Shown one piece after another: positions 16,949 through 24,549 of a DNA stretch of 64,000 nucleotides. The notes beneath the pieces were generated by a model. It ran no database searches. It was given only the letters and a program-made list of their open reading frames with translations, and had not been told where the DNA came from. How positions within the stretch are numbered: the first letter of the stretch is position 1; each line of letters starts with the position of its first letter. Location of the stretch: the NCBI RefSeq assembly GCF_014202115.1, contig NZ_JACHFW010000012.1, positions 1 through 64,000 of the forward strand, written 5' to 3'. This DNA is from Catenibacillus scindens (GTDB taxonomy: Bacteria > Bacillota > Clostridia > Lachnospirales > Lachnospiraceae). The translations under genes were made by a program, and so were the position numbers.

Positions 16949-17659
16949 TTATCTTTTTTCATAGCTGACTAATGTTCTGTCATCCCCAGCATTTACCGGA
17001 TTCCAGTCTTCTAACAGCCTATAAATCATATTATTACGCTCGCAAATATTTTTCTTCTCATTTAAGCGCTTCCAGAGAAGATTCACGAATTCATTTCGTC
17101 GGCTCTCAACTAAAGTTTCTGCAACCCCATCCGTCATAAGGCATACTTTTACCACCTTATCACCAGCACACACCGTAGTGAGGCTCCAATCTTCAAAGCT
17201 TCTGATACTGTTAATGCCAGTCGTAAGATTCGTGAAATCATCCTCTTTACTTTTTAGCAGAGCAAGTTCATCATCGACAGAATAATAAATGCTTCCATCT
17301 CCCAATTGCCCCAAATACAAAAGATTGTCATCCCTTAAAAAGGCAAAAAGACAAGTTGCTCCACATTCATTTTTAGGATACGGGAATACGTCCATTCCCC
17401 ATAATGAATGTATCAGTGGAATAAGCAGTCGAATATCATCGCAGTGATATTCATGCCAAAGTTGAATAGCACGTGAAACACTCCGGCAAACAGAATGTGA
17501 ACCCAAATCTGAATGGGGGTGTGATCCCATGCCATCTGATACAACGAGCAATGTGCCGAATTTAAATTGCTTTACGAGATATGAATCCTGATTAGGGAGC
17601 CGCTCTTTCTCATGCAAGGCTCCCCTAACAGAAGAATACCCTATGACTTCACGCTTCAT
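16949..17659 (-). CDS. PP2C-family protein phosphatase, 236 aa
   Basis: PP2C metal-binding motifs are present in order: NQDSYLV, SDGMGSHPHSD, QLGDGSIYY, MTDGVAETL and AGDDRTLV at the C-terminus. The length suits a single-domain bacterial PP2C. The start at 17659 (ATG) is preferred; GTG at 17663-17665 is an alternative because the ribosome site is weak. It lies between the vWA and kinase genes with gaps of 6-11 bases, so it should be the antagonist of the kinase. No membrane or signal segment is seen, so a cytosolic enzyme is expected. Confidence 0.92.
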   Translation of the reverse strand: MKREVIGYSSVRGALHEKERLPNQDSYLVKQFKFGTLLVVSDGMGSHPHSDLGSHSVCRSVSRAIQLWHEYHCDDIRLLIPLIHSLWGMDVFPYPKNECGATCLFAFLRDDNLLYLGQLGDGSIYYSVDDELALLKSKEDDFTNLTTGINSIRSFEDWSLTTVCAGDKVVKVCLMTDGVAETLVESRRNEFVNLLWKRLNEKKNICERNNMIYRLLEDWNPVNAGDDRTLVSYEKR

Positions 17660-17665
17660 AATCAC

Positions 17666-18352
17666 TTATCTCAAGTTGTCAAAGTTGATATTTAAAATAT
17701 CAGCCGTAAACAGATCCTGCGCCACCTGATTCGGGTTCTTGCTCTGGCTTCTCTGAATCGTGCATGAGGAAATAAAGCGGAAGAACTTATGAATATCTGC
17801 AGCATCCTCAACGTAACAGACTTCCTTTTCCGGATGATCGAGGAACTTCTTAAGCATAGCCGTATCAGCATCTGCTCCAATAGCAAGACTCCATCTATCA
17901 CACTTAGAACTTCTGCCTGTAGTAGTGAACCTAGTAAGCTTTTCCTCCCAGTGGTCATCATTAGGTGCCCCATCTGATACCAGAACCACAACCGGCCTGT
18001 ATGCATTCTTCGGAATTTTCGTCTTATCTTCAATCATATCATAGGCCACATCGAGAGCGCGCCCCATATATGTCATCCCACCCGCAACCATATCAGTATA
18101 GTTAATATCTCGTGCCGGCATAAGTTCCGTATGAACCTTAACCTCTGATCCAAATGTAACAATAGATACACAGATATCCGCCTGAACAATCTGCTCCTTC
18201 TGGAAGCTCTCTAGCATCTCACGAACAGAATTATTCAATTCATCCATCTTTGAGTCATATGACATAGAACCGCTTACATCAAGCAGTAAAATTACAGGAA
18301 GCATTCTTGCCTGCGGCATTACAAATCCATCAAATTCATTCGTGTTTTCCAT
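17666..18352 (-). CDS. vWA-domain protein (TerY-like), 228 aa
   Basis: A complete MIDAS is visible: LLLDVSGSMSYD near the N-terminus, the Thr of GGMTYMGRA, and VLVSDGAPNDD. Size and motifs match TerY. The start at 18352 has GGAGG eight bases upstream; an in-frame ATG at 18367 overlaps that site and is less likely. It is the first gene of the leftward operon, divergent from the WYL regulators. In TerY-P systems the vWA protein is thought to be the metal-dependent adaptor whose binding is switched by phosphorylation; that role here is inferred. Confidence 0.92.
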   Translation of the reverse strand: MENTNEFDGFVMPQARMLPVILLLDVSGSMSYDSKMDELNNSVREMLESFQKEQIVQADICVSIVTFGSEVKVHTELMPARDINYTDMVAGGMTYMGRALDVAYDMIEDKTKIPKNAYRPVVVLVSDGAPNDDHWEEKLTRFTTTGRSSKCDRWSLAIGADADTAMLKKFLDHPEKEVCYVEDAADIHKFFRFISSCTIQRSQSKNPNQVAQDLFTADILNINFDNLR

Positions 18353-18410
18353 CGCGTAATCCTCCATCTTTCGATAATATGTTATTCAAGATGCATTTAT
18401 TGCACATTTA

Positions 18411-18458
18411 TGATAAAATTCTCTTGAAATTTTATCATTTTTTTGGTAAAATTTCAAG
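18411..18458. promoter_or_regulatory. nested palindrome, candidate WYL-regulator operator
   Basis: Three copies of a half-site occur in alternating orientation in the divergent intergenic region. TGATAAAATT (18411-18420) pairs with AATTTTATCA (18428-18437). The central arm also pairs, as CTTGAAATTTTA (18423-18434), with TAAAATTTCAAG (18447-18458), a perfect 12-bp inverted repeat. The placement between the vWA start and the WYL gene start is that expected of an autoregulated divergent operator. It could form a hairpin followed by seven T on the + strand, but no + gene precedes it. Confidence 0.6.
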
Positions 18459-18464
18459 TTTATC

Positions 18465-18493
18465 TAGATTTATCATGCGCATTTTTGTATACT
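18465..18493 (+). promoter_or_regulatory. possible promoter of the WYL gene pair
   Basis: A -10-like TATACT at 18488-18493 lies about 115 bases before the WYL start, with a poor -35 (TAGATT) 17 bases upstream. It sits just downstream of the nested palindrome, so a bound regulator could block it. Only the -10 is convincing. Confidence 0.35.
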
Positions 18494-18574
18494 AAAAGTG
18501 TAGAAATCATCACCTCCGAGAAGGCTTTTCAGCTGATGGAACTATACTATCATACAATGATTTCTTACTTTTAT

Positions 18575-18590
18575 AAAAAACCTACAAAAA
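18575..18590. repeat. island motif copy 3 (AAAAAACCTACAAAAA)
   Basis: An exact copy of the 15-base island motif, immediately upstream of the ribosome site of the first WYL gene. Here the motif is in the leader of a + strand gene, whereas the other copies precede - strand genes; all copies have the same orientation on the + strand. Confidence 0.6.
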
Positions 18591-18607
18591 TTCAGGAGTG
18601 GATCAAG

Positions 18608-20116
18608 ATGGCTAGAACCAAAAATACCCATGCCTTTCAAAGCGATATAAAACACTATGATAAAATCAGAGACATCTTACGATATCTTTATATGTATGGC
18701 AGTTCATCTAAAGAAGAACTAGTAGAAAAGAAGCTTTCCAAGAGCATCAGCTCTTTTTATGACACTAAGCAGCGAATTGAAAATTACATTGATGGAGAAT
18801 ACCTCCAAGAACACAAATCAAAAGAAAAGGGATCCGGAAAAAAATACCGTTTTATGTATGATCCTTTTATTTGTCCAGTAAATTATCTTGCCGACACATA
18901 TCAAAACTGCTCATATGTTATAGATGATTTCATCTTCTATTTTTGTCTTATGCAGACATTTACTGATCCCGATTTCCGGCAAAAGCCATATGAGTATGCT
19001 TCTAATGAATACGGTGAAGAATACGACGAAATAGATGATTGCATGGACTATATGCATGAATTCACTATAAACGACCTCATAACCACTATCCAAATAGTCT
19101 TTGATACTAATCAAGATTTACTCGAAAAGCTCAATGGCATTCCTGGCAATACGGAACACAGTGAACTACTCTTTACATTGCCTAAAGTTCGTGCTCGGAT
19201 TCAAGAGCTATCGGATATCGGTATTTTTGTGAATACTTCGAAAGACACGTATCGGCTTTCAGATGATATTTTTGCGGATTTGGATGCTGACGAGCTTAAG
19301 GATGTGCAGCTTATGACGCAGTTTTTTTACAACTGCTCTTTCCTTACTATCCCTGGATATTATCTTTCTTCAACTATATGTGAATATATGCAGTCAAATT
19401 TTATTGAAGAAACCGATAGTTTTTTCAATAAGCAGGAAAATCCTGTGTTTTTCTATAAAAACCACCGTCTTCAAAACGTTATTGATGATGATATTACTTG
19501 GACCGTTTTAGATGCTATCCACAACACAAATGCTATTCAGTACAAATATAGAACCAAGGGTGGATCTTTAAAGGACTGTACAGTTTTACCTATGAAGTTA
19601 GTAATAGATTATCAATATGGCAGGCAATATTTCTTCTGCTACGACTATGAACACAAGGTCTTCAATATGCAACGGCTATCTTCTGTCTCCGAAGTGACTA
19701 TTGCCAAGAAAATAAAAGTTTCCCAGAAATATGAGTTTTTCGAAGAGAAAATCACAAAGAAAACGGATTTGCACCACCTGTACAATCAGGTATATTCTCA
19801 ACACTTTGAATACGTTTGGAATATTGCCATGAACGAAACGACTTCCACAGTGCTAATACATTTCGTTTTTCCTGAAGAAGATTACCAAAAGCAGCTGAAC
19901 CGACTCAAATCTACGCGGCATCACGGCACTTTAACAGAATTAGGAAACGGTCGTGTTGATTTCTCTGTTACTGTGCAAAGTGAACTCGAATTAGTTCCGT
20001 GGATTCGCGGATACGGAGTTTATGCAATTGTAGATCATGTCACGAACCCTGCTTTGGCAGAAAGAATCAAAAATGATTGGAAGGAGGCAATGAAACAATA
20101 TGGAATTATTCAATAA
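18608..20116 (+). CDS. WYL-domain transcriptional regulator, 502 aa
   Basis: The start is ATG at 18608, behind AGGAG; a longer frame from 18443 crosses the promoter region and is rejected. The N-terminal part has an HTH-like segment (SKEELVEKKLSKSISSFYDTKQRIENY, given in part). The WYL domain is near residues 305-375 (AIQYKYRTKG, LPMKLVIDYQYGRQYFFCY). A WCX-like C-terminal extension follows. WYL proteins sense ligands, often nucleic-acid-derived, and commonly regulate phage-defence operons. The divergent position from the TerY-P operon strongly suggests it controls that operon. Confidence 0.88.
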   Translation: MARTKNTHAFQSDIKHYDKIRDILRYLYMYGSSSKEELVEKKLSKSISSFYDTKQRIENYIDGEYLQEHKSKEKGSGKKYRFMYDPFICPVNYLADTYQNCSYVIDDFIFYFCLMQTFTDPDFRQKPYEYASNEYGEEYDEIDDCMDYMHEFTINDLITTIQIVFDTNQDLLEKLNGIPGNTEHSELLFTLPKVRARIQELSDIGIFVNTSKDTYRLSDDIFADLDADELKDVQLMTQFFYNCSFLTIPGYYLSSTICEYMQSNFIEETDSFFNKQENPVFFYKNHRLQNVIDDDITWTVLDAIHNTNAIQYKYRTKGGSLKDCTVLPMKLVIDYQYGRQYFFCYDYEHKVFNMQRLSSVSEVTIAKKIKVSQKYEFFEEKITKKTDLHHLYNQVYSQHFEYVWNIAMNETTSTVLIHFVFPEEDYQKQLNRLKSTRHHGTLTELGNGRVDFSVTVQSELELVPWIRGYGVYAIVDHVTNPALAERIKNDWKEAMKQYGIIQ

Positions 20117-21110
20117 ATACAAAAACAAAAACTTCGCCTTCATCACAAATTACATAAACAGCTGTTTGAATGATGATTCTCTTGCTTTAACCGAAGACGA
20201 ACTAAGAGAACAGCTTTCCGGAGCTTCTCAGAGTTCTTTTGAAGAATTCTTACTCGCCCTGACAAATGCCTACGATAATAGCGAATCTTATAATGCGGAT
20301 ATTCTCTATAGCCATGATGATTTCATGATACCGTTGCGTCAGATTCCTATTCCGGTAAGAGCCTCTTTAGCAGAAAAAGCCTGGTTGTACTATATCTTGC
20401 AAAACAGCAAGTCGGATCTATTTCTTGAACCGGCCACTAAGCAAAAACTTATTTTGGCACTTGAAAACGAAATTGATCAATCTAGATTTCCAATTAAATC
20501 CGAATACATTGACATTCGATTGCTTTCTCCGGATAACAAACTATCAGTCACGAATGAGGTTTTAACAAATTTTAAGACTATCGTATCTGCAATAAAGCAG
20601 CACCGACGCCTATTTGTAACTAACACAACCTTTTCAGGTCAAATCTACAAGGATCAGGAAGTGTACCCCTACAAGCTGGAGTACTCTGTACAGTTTGATT
20701 CTTTTTCGCTCTCCTGCTATCCCTTAGATACCAAGCGACCAGTGAAAATGAATTTAGCAAATCTTTCAGCAGTAAAAATGGGAGATGAAATAGTAGAATA
20801 TGATCAGTTTTTATCTGACTTTGAAAAGCAATTAAAGAATACAAAGGAGAAAATTCCAGTCTCTATTGAAATCAGGAATCAGGCAGAAGCCTACGATAGA
20901 TGTGCTTATCTCTTCTCATCATACGATACATTTTGCTATGATAAGGGAAACGATACTCTCCTTATGAACATCTACTATTACCGTTTTCAAAAAGACGAAA
21001 TCATCCGCAACATTCTTTTTCTCGGGCACTATGTAAAAGTAGTCTCTCCAAAGAACATTGTGGATGAAGTCATTTCAAATATCAGTGCTGCTTACAACAC
21101 ATATTGCTGA
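20100..21110 (+). CDS. second WYL-domain protein, 336 aa
   Basis: It overlaps the end of the first WYL gene by 17 bases with a GGAGG inside that gene, so the two are co-translated. No clear HTH is seen at its N-terminus. Residues about 165-240 correspond to a WYL fold (AIKQHRRLFVTNT, VYPYKLEYSVQFDSFSLSCYP), though the W-Y-L triplet itself is degenerate. A C-terminal extension resembling WCX follows. It probably forms a complex with the first WYL protein, as ligand sensor or DNA-binding partner. The call rests on position and pattern more than on a strong signature. Confidence 0.75.
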   Translation: MELFNKYKNKNFAFITNYINSCLNDDSLALTEDELREQLSGASQSSFEEFLLALTNAYDNSESYNADILYSHDDFMIPLRQIPIPVRASLAEKAWLYYILQNSKSDLFLEPATKQKLILALENEIDQSRFPIKSEYIDIRLLSPDNKLSVTNEVLTNFKTIVSAIKQHRRLFVTNTTFSGQIYKDQEVYPYKLEYSVQFDSFSLSCYPLDTKRPVKMNLANLSAVKMGDEIVEYDQFLSDFEKQLKNTKEKIPVSIEIRNQAEAYDRCAYLFSSYDTFCYDKGNDTLLMNIYYYRFQKDEIIRNILFLGHYVKVVSPKNIVDEVISNISAAYNTYC

Positions 21111-21111
21111 G

Positions 21112-21387
21112 TTATGCAACAGACAGATTATAACACTCTACAAAATACGGCATCATGAAATTCAGATACTTTGATAAGTTCATGAATGCCGTATTATTCT
21201 TTCTGCCATAAAGAATCGAATGAATCGGCGCTCCCGACTTGCACATTTCATAACAGGTCGCAGAATATTCTCTTGTAAAAAGATATAAATCTTCGCCCGC
21301 AGGGGTTCTCAAGTAATAATCCAGCTTATTGTGTGCCTTCTTTGCCATAATTGTGCTGTTGTTCTTCACTGCATACTTCTTTGCCAT
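21112..21387 (-). CDS. small basic protein of unknown function, 91 aa
   Basis: Good ribosome site (GGAGG) before ATG at 21387. The gene is convergent with the second WYL gene, one base apart, and closes the island on the right. The protein contains LDYYLRTPAGEDLYLFTREYSATCYEMC and ends in an aromatic-rich segment (YLNFMMPYFVECYN). Similar small proteins seem to occur in Lachnospiraceae accessory regions, but I cannot name a family. A variant of the island motif lies 77 bases upstream, suggesting common regulation. Confidence 0.65.
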   Translation of the reverse strand: MAKKYAVKNNSTIMAKKAHNKLDYYLRTPAGEDLYLFTREYSATCYEMCKSGAPIHSILYGRKNNTAFMNLSKYLNFMMPYFVECYNLSVA

Positions 21388-21463
21388 AATATTTCCTCCG
21401 TTTTTTCTAAAGAATCTTTTGTTGATAATCAGAGTTTACTTTATCTCTAAAATCCGAATATCT

Positions 21464-21478
21464 AAAAAACCTGGAAAA
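21464..21478. repeat. variant of the island motif (AAAAAACCTGGAAAA)
   Basis: Matches the 15-base island motif at 13 of 15 positions and lies upstream of the start at 21387. It shares the preceding TCT with the copy at 9785. Confidence 0.45.
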
Positions 21479-21527
21479 CATAAAAGGTCTGCATGCTGCA
21501 TCTATTCAACGTATCATATCCTACTCA

Positions 21528-21566
21528 AAAATGGCGCCTCTGCATTTTCAGCCAAAGCGCCATTTT
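21528..21566. terminator. bidirectional hairpin terminator
   Basis: Perfect 10-bp inverted repeat AAAATGGCGC / GCGCCATTTT with a 19-base loop. A- and T-rich flanks on both sides let it act in either direction, although no gene end is adjacent. Confidence 0.5.
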
Positions 21567-21842
21567 GTATCTCTGTTTATCTTATGCAAAGGTCTTCTCT
21601 TTTTTTTCTCAAAAATCAGTTGACAAATATCAAAAAATTTGCGTCGAAGCCCCTTGATTGAAGACAACATCATAAACTTATATGCAACACAAAGCTCGGT
21701 TACTCCTTCATGTTCGTGATGGTTGGATCATCTTTTTCACGACATAACTTGTTGCTATATATTCTTCCAATTACTTTCACTTTTTTCTACTATAAATATT
21801 TATTTATTCATTTTCTTTCTGGGGGACATGCGGAATTTACCT

Positions 21843-22304
21843 TTACAATTCACTTTGATAGATCATATGTAAAATAATTAATTTATCCAGTGCTTTTTCA
21901 AACCTTTTATCATCTTCCTCCGTCCTCTTCGCCGGACCCTTCAAATGATGCTTTTTCTTTGCGTTTCTTGCCTTCTTCGCCAGATGACGTTCCATCAGCA
22001 TCTGATCGATATTTTCATTTGTATACCATTTACCGCTCTGATGAATACCGTAAGCACCTTTTCCCAGAATCATTGCAGCCACACCATAATCCTGTGTTAC
22101 AACAATATCTCCCTTCTGGCACATACTGACCAGTTTAAAATCTACAGCATCGGCACCGGCTCCCACTGTGATCACTTCACTGTAATCTGAATATAAAACA
22201 TGGTTTGTATCACATAAGAGAACAACCGGAATTTCATATTTCTTTGCTGTTTTTTCTACGATGGACACTACTGGACAGGCATCCGCATCTACTAATATCC
22301 TCAT
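21843..22304 (-). CDS. UPF0178 (YaiI/YqxD, DUF188) family protein, 153 aa
   Basis: The N-terminus MRILVDADACPV and later VVTQDYGVAAMIL and RHLAKKARNAKKKHH match the YaiI/YqxD family throughout; length is typical. Members have a PIN-like fold (an acidic DADACP motif), but the biochemical role is not settled. The start overlaps the stop of the YjbR gene by ATGA, so both are translated from one leftward mRNA. They appear to be housekeeping-like genes between two accessory regions. Confidence 0.9.
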   Translation of the reverse strand: MRILVDADACPVVSIVEKTAKKYEIPVVLLCDTNHVLYSDYSEVITVGAGADAVDFKLVSMCQKGDIVVTQDYGVAAMILGKGAYGIHQSGKWYTNENIDQMLMERHLAKKARNAKKKHHLKGPAKRTEEDDKRFEKALDKLIILHMIYQSEL

Positions 22305-22639
22305 TTCTTCTTTCCTTTCGTCAGATCATAACTTTCCCCAATCATCCGCCTGATATCTTTATTTGGAACAGAACCATCCAGGATAATAGAATTCCAGTGT
22401 GTCTTGTTCATGTGATAAGCCGGGACAACAGATTCAAAAGCATTTCTCCAGAATTCTCTCCATTCCGGATCACATTTTACATTTATCCATACATATCCGT
22501 CTTTGTCATAAATAAGAGCAAAGGTCTTTTTATTTTTCTTATGACGCATGACACACCAATTATCATCATGAAAAGGATAATCTTCATATACATCTTGAAA
22601 TGAATGGCAATATTGTATTGCCTCCTGCCTTGTCTGCAT
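22301..22639 (-). CDS. MmcQ/YjbR family protein, 112 aa
   Basis: The sequence follows the MmcQ/YjbR pattern: an N-terminal helical segment, DDNWCVMRHKKNKKTFALI, then VNVKCDP-like VNVKCDPEW, and the C-terminal WNSIILDGSVPNKDIRRMI. These small proteins have a double-wing DNA-binding-like fold and are often annotated as DNA-binding, though function is unproven. Start 22639 has GAGGAG upstream. Coupled with the UPF0178 gene by a 4-base overlap. Confidence 0.9.
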   Translation of the reverse strand: MQTRQEAIQYCHSFQDVYEDYPFHDDNWCVMRHKKNKKTFALIYDKDGYVWINVKCDPEWREFWRNAFESVVPAYHMNKTHWNSIILDGSVPNKDIRRMIGESYDLTKGKKK

Positions 22640-22733
22640 AGCTTCTCCTCATTTTTATATTTCCTCTATGCTGATCTATCTATATATTGTACTCGCAGTC
22701 GTAAATAAAATCTACAGCATGTCCATAACAAAA

Positions 22734-22762
22734 AGACTGTCCGGTAATTGAGGACAGCCTTC
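22734..22762. terminator. hairpin between the MmcQ gene and the element genes
   Basis: Inverted repeat CTGTCC / GGACAG with flanking A-run and CTT, about 50 bases beyond the end of the 137-aa gene at 22815. It plausibly ends leftward transcription of the rep/par genes. Confidence 0.5.
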
Positions 22763-22814
22763 TTGTCTATAAATTCAGAATTCTTCTGTGGTGAAATTAT
22801 ATGATATTGAATTA

Positions 22815-23228
22815 TTATGACGGCATCCCTACATCTCTGTTTCCATTATTCAAAAACAGCATATATGTTGCAAGAATAGCTTCCGTCTTTCTTGGATCAT
22901 CACTCAAAATTTCTTCTACATCTCTGCCATTTACAAAACATTCCTCGTAAACATATTGGGCTAATCCTACCGCTTCCCGGAATAATTCTGCAATGACAGC
23001 CTTCATATTATTTCCGAATTCCTCTATATTTTCCGGATGATCAGGCTTAATTAAAACAGCGTCCACATCACTTTCGTTTCTGGAATCATCGCTTAATACT
23101 TTATACTGCTCATAAACAAACTGCTGTTCCTTCTCTGGAAGTTTTGTATATTCCCAAATCATACGAACAACATTTCCATCCAGTTCTTCCGGAATTGGCG
23201 GCAACTGAATATATTTTTCTTTTCCCAT
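22815..23228 (-). CDS. hypothetical element protein, 137 aa
   Basis: An acidic, helical protein with a good GGAGG site before ATG at 23228. I recognise no domain. It is the last gene of the leftward set that begins with parB at 27170 and runs through repA. Genes of this size after RepA_N initiators are common in Clostridia integrative elements, so it is assigned to the element by context. The conjugation genes that normally follow are absent, suggesting that the element is truncated here. Confidence 0.65.
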   Translation of the reverse strand: MGKEKYIQLPPIPEELDGNVVRMIWEYTKLPEKEQQFVYEQYKVLSDDSRNESDVDAVLIKPDHPENIEEFGNNMKAVIAELFREAVGLAQYVYEECFVNGRDVEEILSDDPRKTEAILATYMLFLNNGNRDVGMPS

Positions 23229-23232
23229 CTTC

Positions 23233-23547
23233 TCAACCTCCGATAATAAATCTTCCTACACCGTCTCTTGCTTCTGTTACAAGTGCCAGGATAAATGCTC
23301 CTGCAGCCAATACTCCTGCCAGCATGAATTCAGCAACTCCCAAAAGGATATAGTTCATGAACTGGGTACGGTACCAGATGAAGGTACACACAAGCATTGC
23401 TCCAAGAAGCAGACCAACAAGTCCCTTTGCCACGCAGTAGATATTAACTACTGCGCTGACACATACTCCGATAAAAGCAAGTATAAGCCATACCGGAATA
23501 AGTAAAATTCTTCCAATGATTTTTAAGATAAATAAAATCACTCTCAT
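23233..23547 (-). CDS. small membrane protein of the integrative element, 104 aa
   Basis: Three hydrophobic segments are seen (about residues 3-30, 35-58 and 68-92), with Arg at the N-terminus and a short Gly-rich tail, so an integral membrane protein is likely. It begins after AAAGGAG and lies 4 bases from the next gene. No family is recognised. Its position between repA and the 137-aa gene fits an accessory gene of integrative elements. Confidence 0.7.
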   Translation of the reverse strand: MRVILFILKIIGRILLIPVWLILAFIGVCVSAVVNIYCVAKGLVGLLLGAMLVCTFIWYRTQFMNYILLGVAEFMLAGVLAAGAFILALVTEARDGVGRFIIGG

Positions 23548-23558
23548 AACTTCTCCTT

Positions 23559-24548
23559 TCAGCCAGCAAACTGTGGCATATCTGCATTTACTTCAGCTCT
23601 GTAGTACCCCTCCATGGTCGTCGGTGCATTAAACAGAGTCGCCAGTAAATACTTCTTGATGTTTTTGACTCTCGTCGTATTCTTCTTCATGCAGCTGATC
23701 ACATAATCGATATGCATGTAATTCAGCTTCAGGAATTTACTCTTTACCAGAGCCGCCGGATATTTTTCACTGGCAATCAAAATTGTCTCGCTCTGACTTA
23801 CCACTGTTTCCAGGATCAGTTCGAAAATCCCTTGTACCAGTTCTTCATCAAACCTATTTGCCTGAAGCAATGCATCGTACTCGATGTTGTCCTTGATGAT
23901 TTTCTCATAAGCTTTGATGATATCTGCCTGATCCGGATCGCATCCCATCTCATCGGCATCCGCAGATAAGATATGATTCGATTTAATATCACTCTGGTAA
24001 ATATGGTTTGTATTAGTCTTATTATTTAGAGGTGCTGATTCTGACACCACAAGAGGTGTCGATTCAGTAACCTCAGAGGTGCCGGAACCGCTACCTATTG
24101 AGGTGCGTTTTATAGCATCAGAGGTGCGAAAATCCCTACTTCTGGAAAGTATCTGTTTTCCTGCAGAAGTTCCGCTTTTGATACTTCCGGAATAATCTTT
24201 CTGGATCAAAAAGCTCTTCACATAGATGATACTTGGTAGACCAAATCCTCTCTTTTTCTTCCGTACAAGCCCGAATGTTTCAAGTTCTGCCAGATAATCC
24301 ATAGCTTTTCTTTTGGAAAATCCCAGATCTGATTGGATCTCCGATATCTGATAGATGATGTACACCCTGTTTTCTTCATCGAACCAGCCATTCTTCATAG
24401 ATAAAGACATACGGTCCAGAAGTACTGAATACAGCATCTTGGACTGCAATGTTAATGAAGAAAATGTTTTCTCTGTCAGCAGCATCCTTGGTATTCGGAT
24501 GAAGCTAAACTGCTCGGCCTGGGAACCATAGTAGTAATCAAATTCCAT
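23559..24548 (-). CDS. RepA_N-type replication initiator, 329 aa
   Basis: The N-terminal 110 residues match the RepA_N winged-helix pattern (FSFIRIPRMLLT, SLTLQSKMLYSVLLDRMSLS, GFSKRKAMDYLAELE). A low-complexity Ser/Thr linker and a helical C-terminal domain of the type seen in element initiators (DUF6017-like) follow. Such proteins start replication of plasmids and of excised conjugative elements. The start has GGAGG upstream and the gene follows parB by one base. The N- and C-terminal regions both appear complete. Confidence 0.88.
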   Translation of the reverse strand: MEFDYYYGSQAEQFSFIRIPRMLLTEKTFSSLTLQSKMLYSVLLDRMSLSMKNGWFDEENRVYIIYQISEIQSDLGFSKRKAMDYLAELETFGLVRKKKRGFGLPSIIYVKSFLIQKDYSGSIKSGTSAGKQILSRSRDFRTSDAIKRTSIGSGSGTSEVTESTPLVVSESAPLNNKTNTNHIYQSDIKSNHILSADADEMGCDPDQADIIKAYEKIIKDNIEYDALLQANRFDEELVQGIFELILETVVSQSETILIASEKYPAALVKSKFLKLNYMHIDYVISCMKKNTTRVKNIKKYLLATLFNAPTTMEGYYRAEVNADMPQFAG

Positions 24549-24549
24549 A

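Larger units (their letters stand above)
21388..21842. other. intergenic region at right edge of defence island
   Basis: No supportable gene. It holds the motif variant at 21464 and a bidirectional hairpin with 10-bp arms at 21528-21537 and 21557-21566 (AAAATGGCGC/GCGCCATTTT). An AT-rich stretch then leads to the UPF0178 gene. I found no integrase, insertion-sequence end or target duplication that would define the island boundary. Confidence 0.5.

Noticed and set aside
18411-18444. Hairpin followed by seven T as an intrinsic terminator
   Set aside because: No + strand gene ends before it and it lies between divergent starts, so an operator is the better reading.
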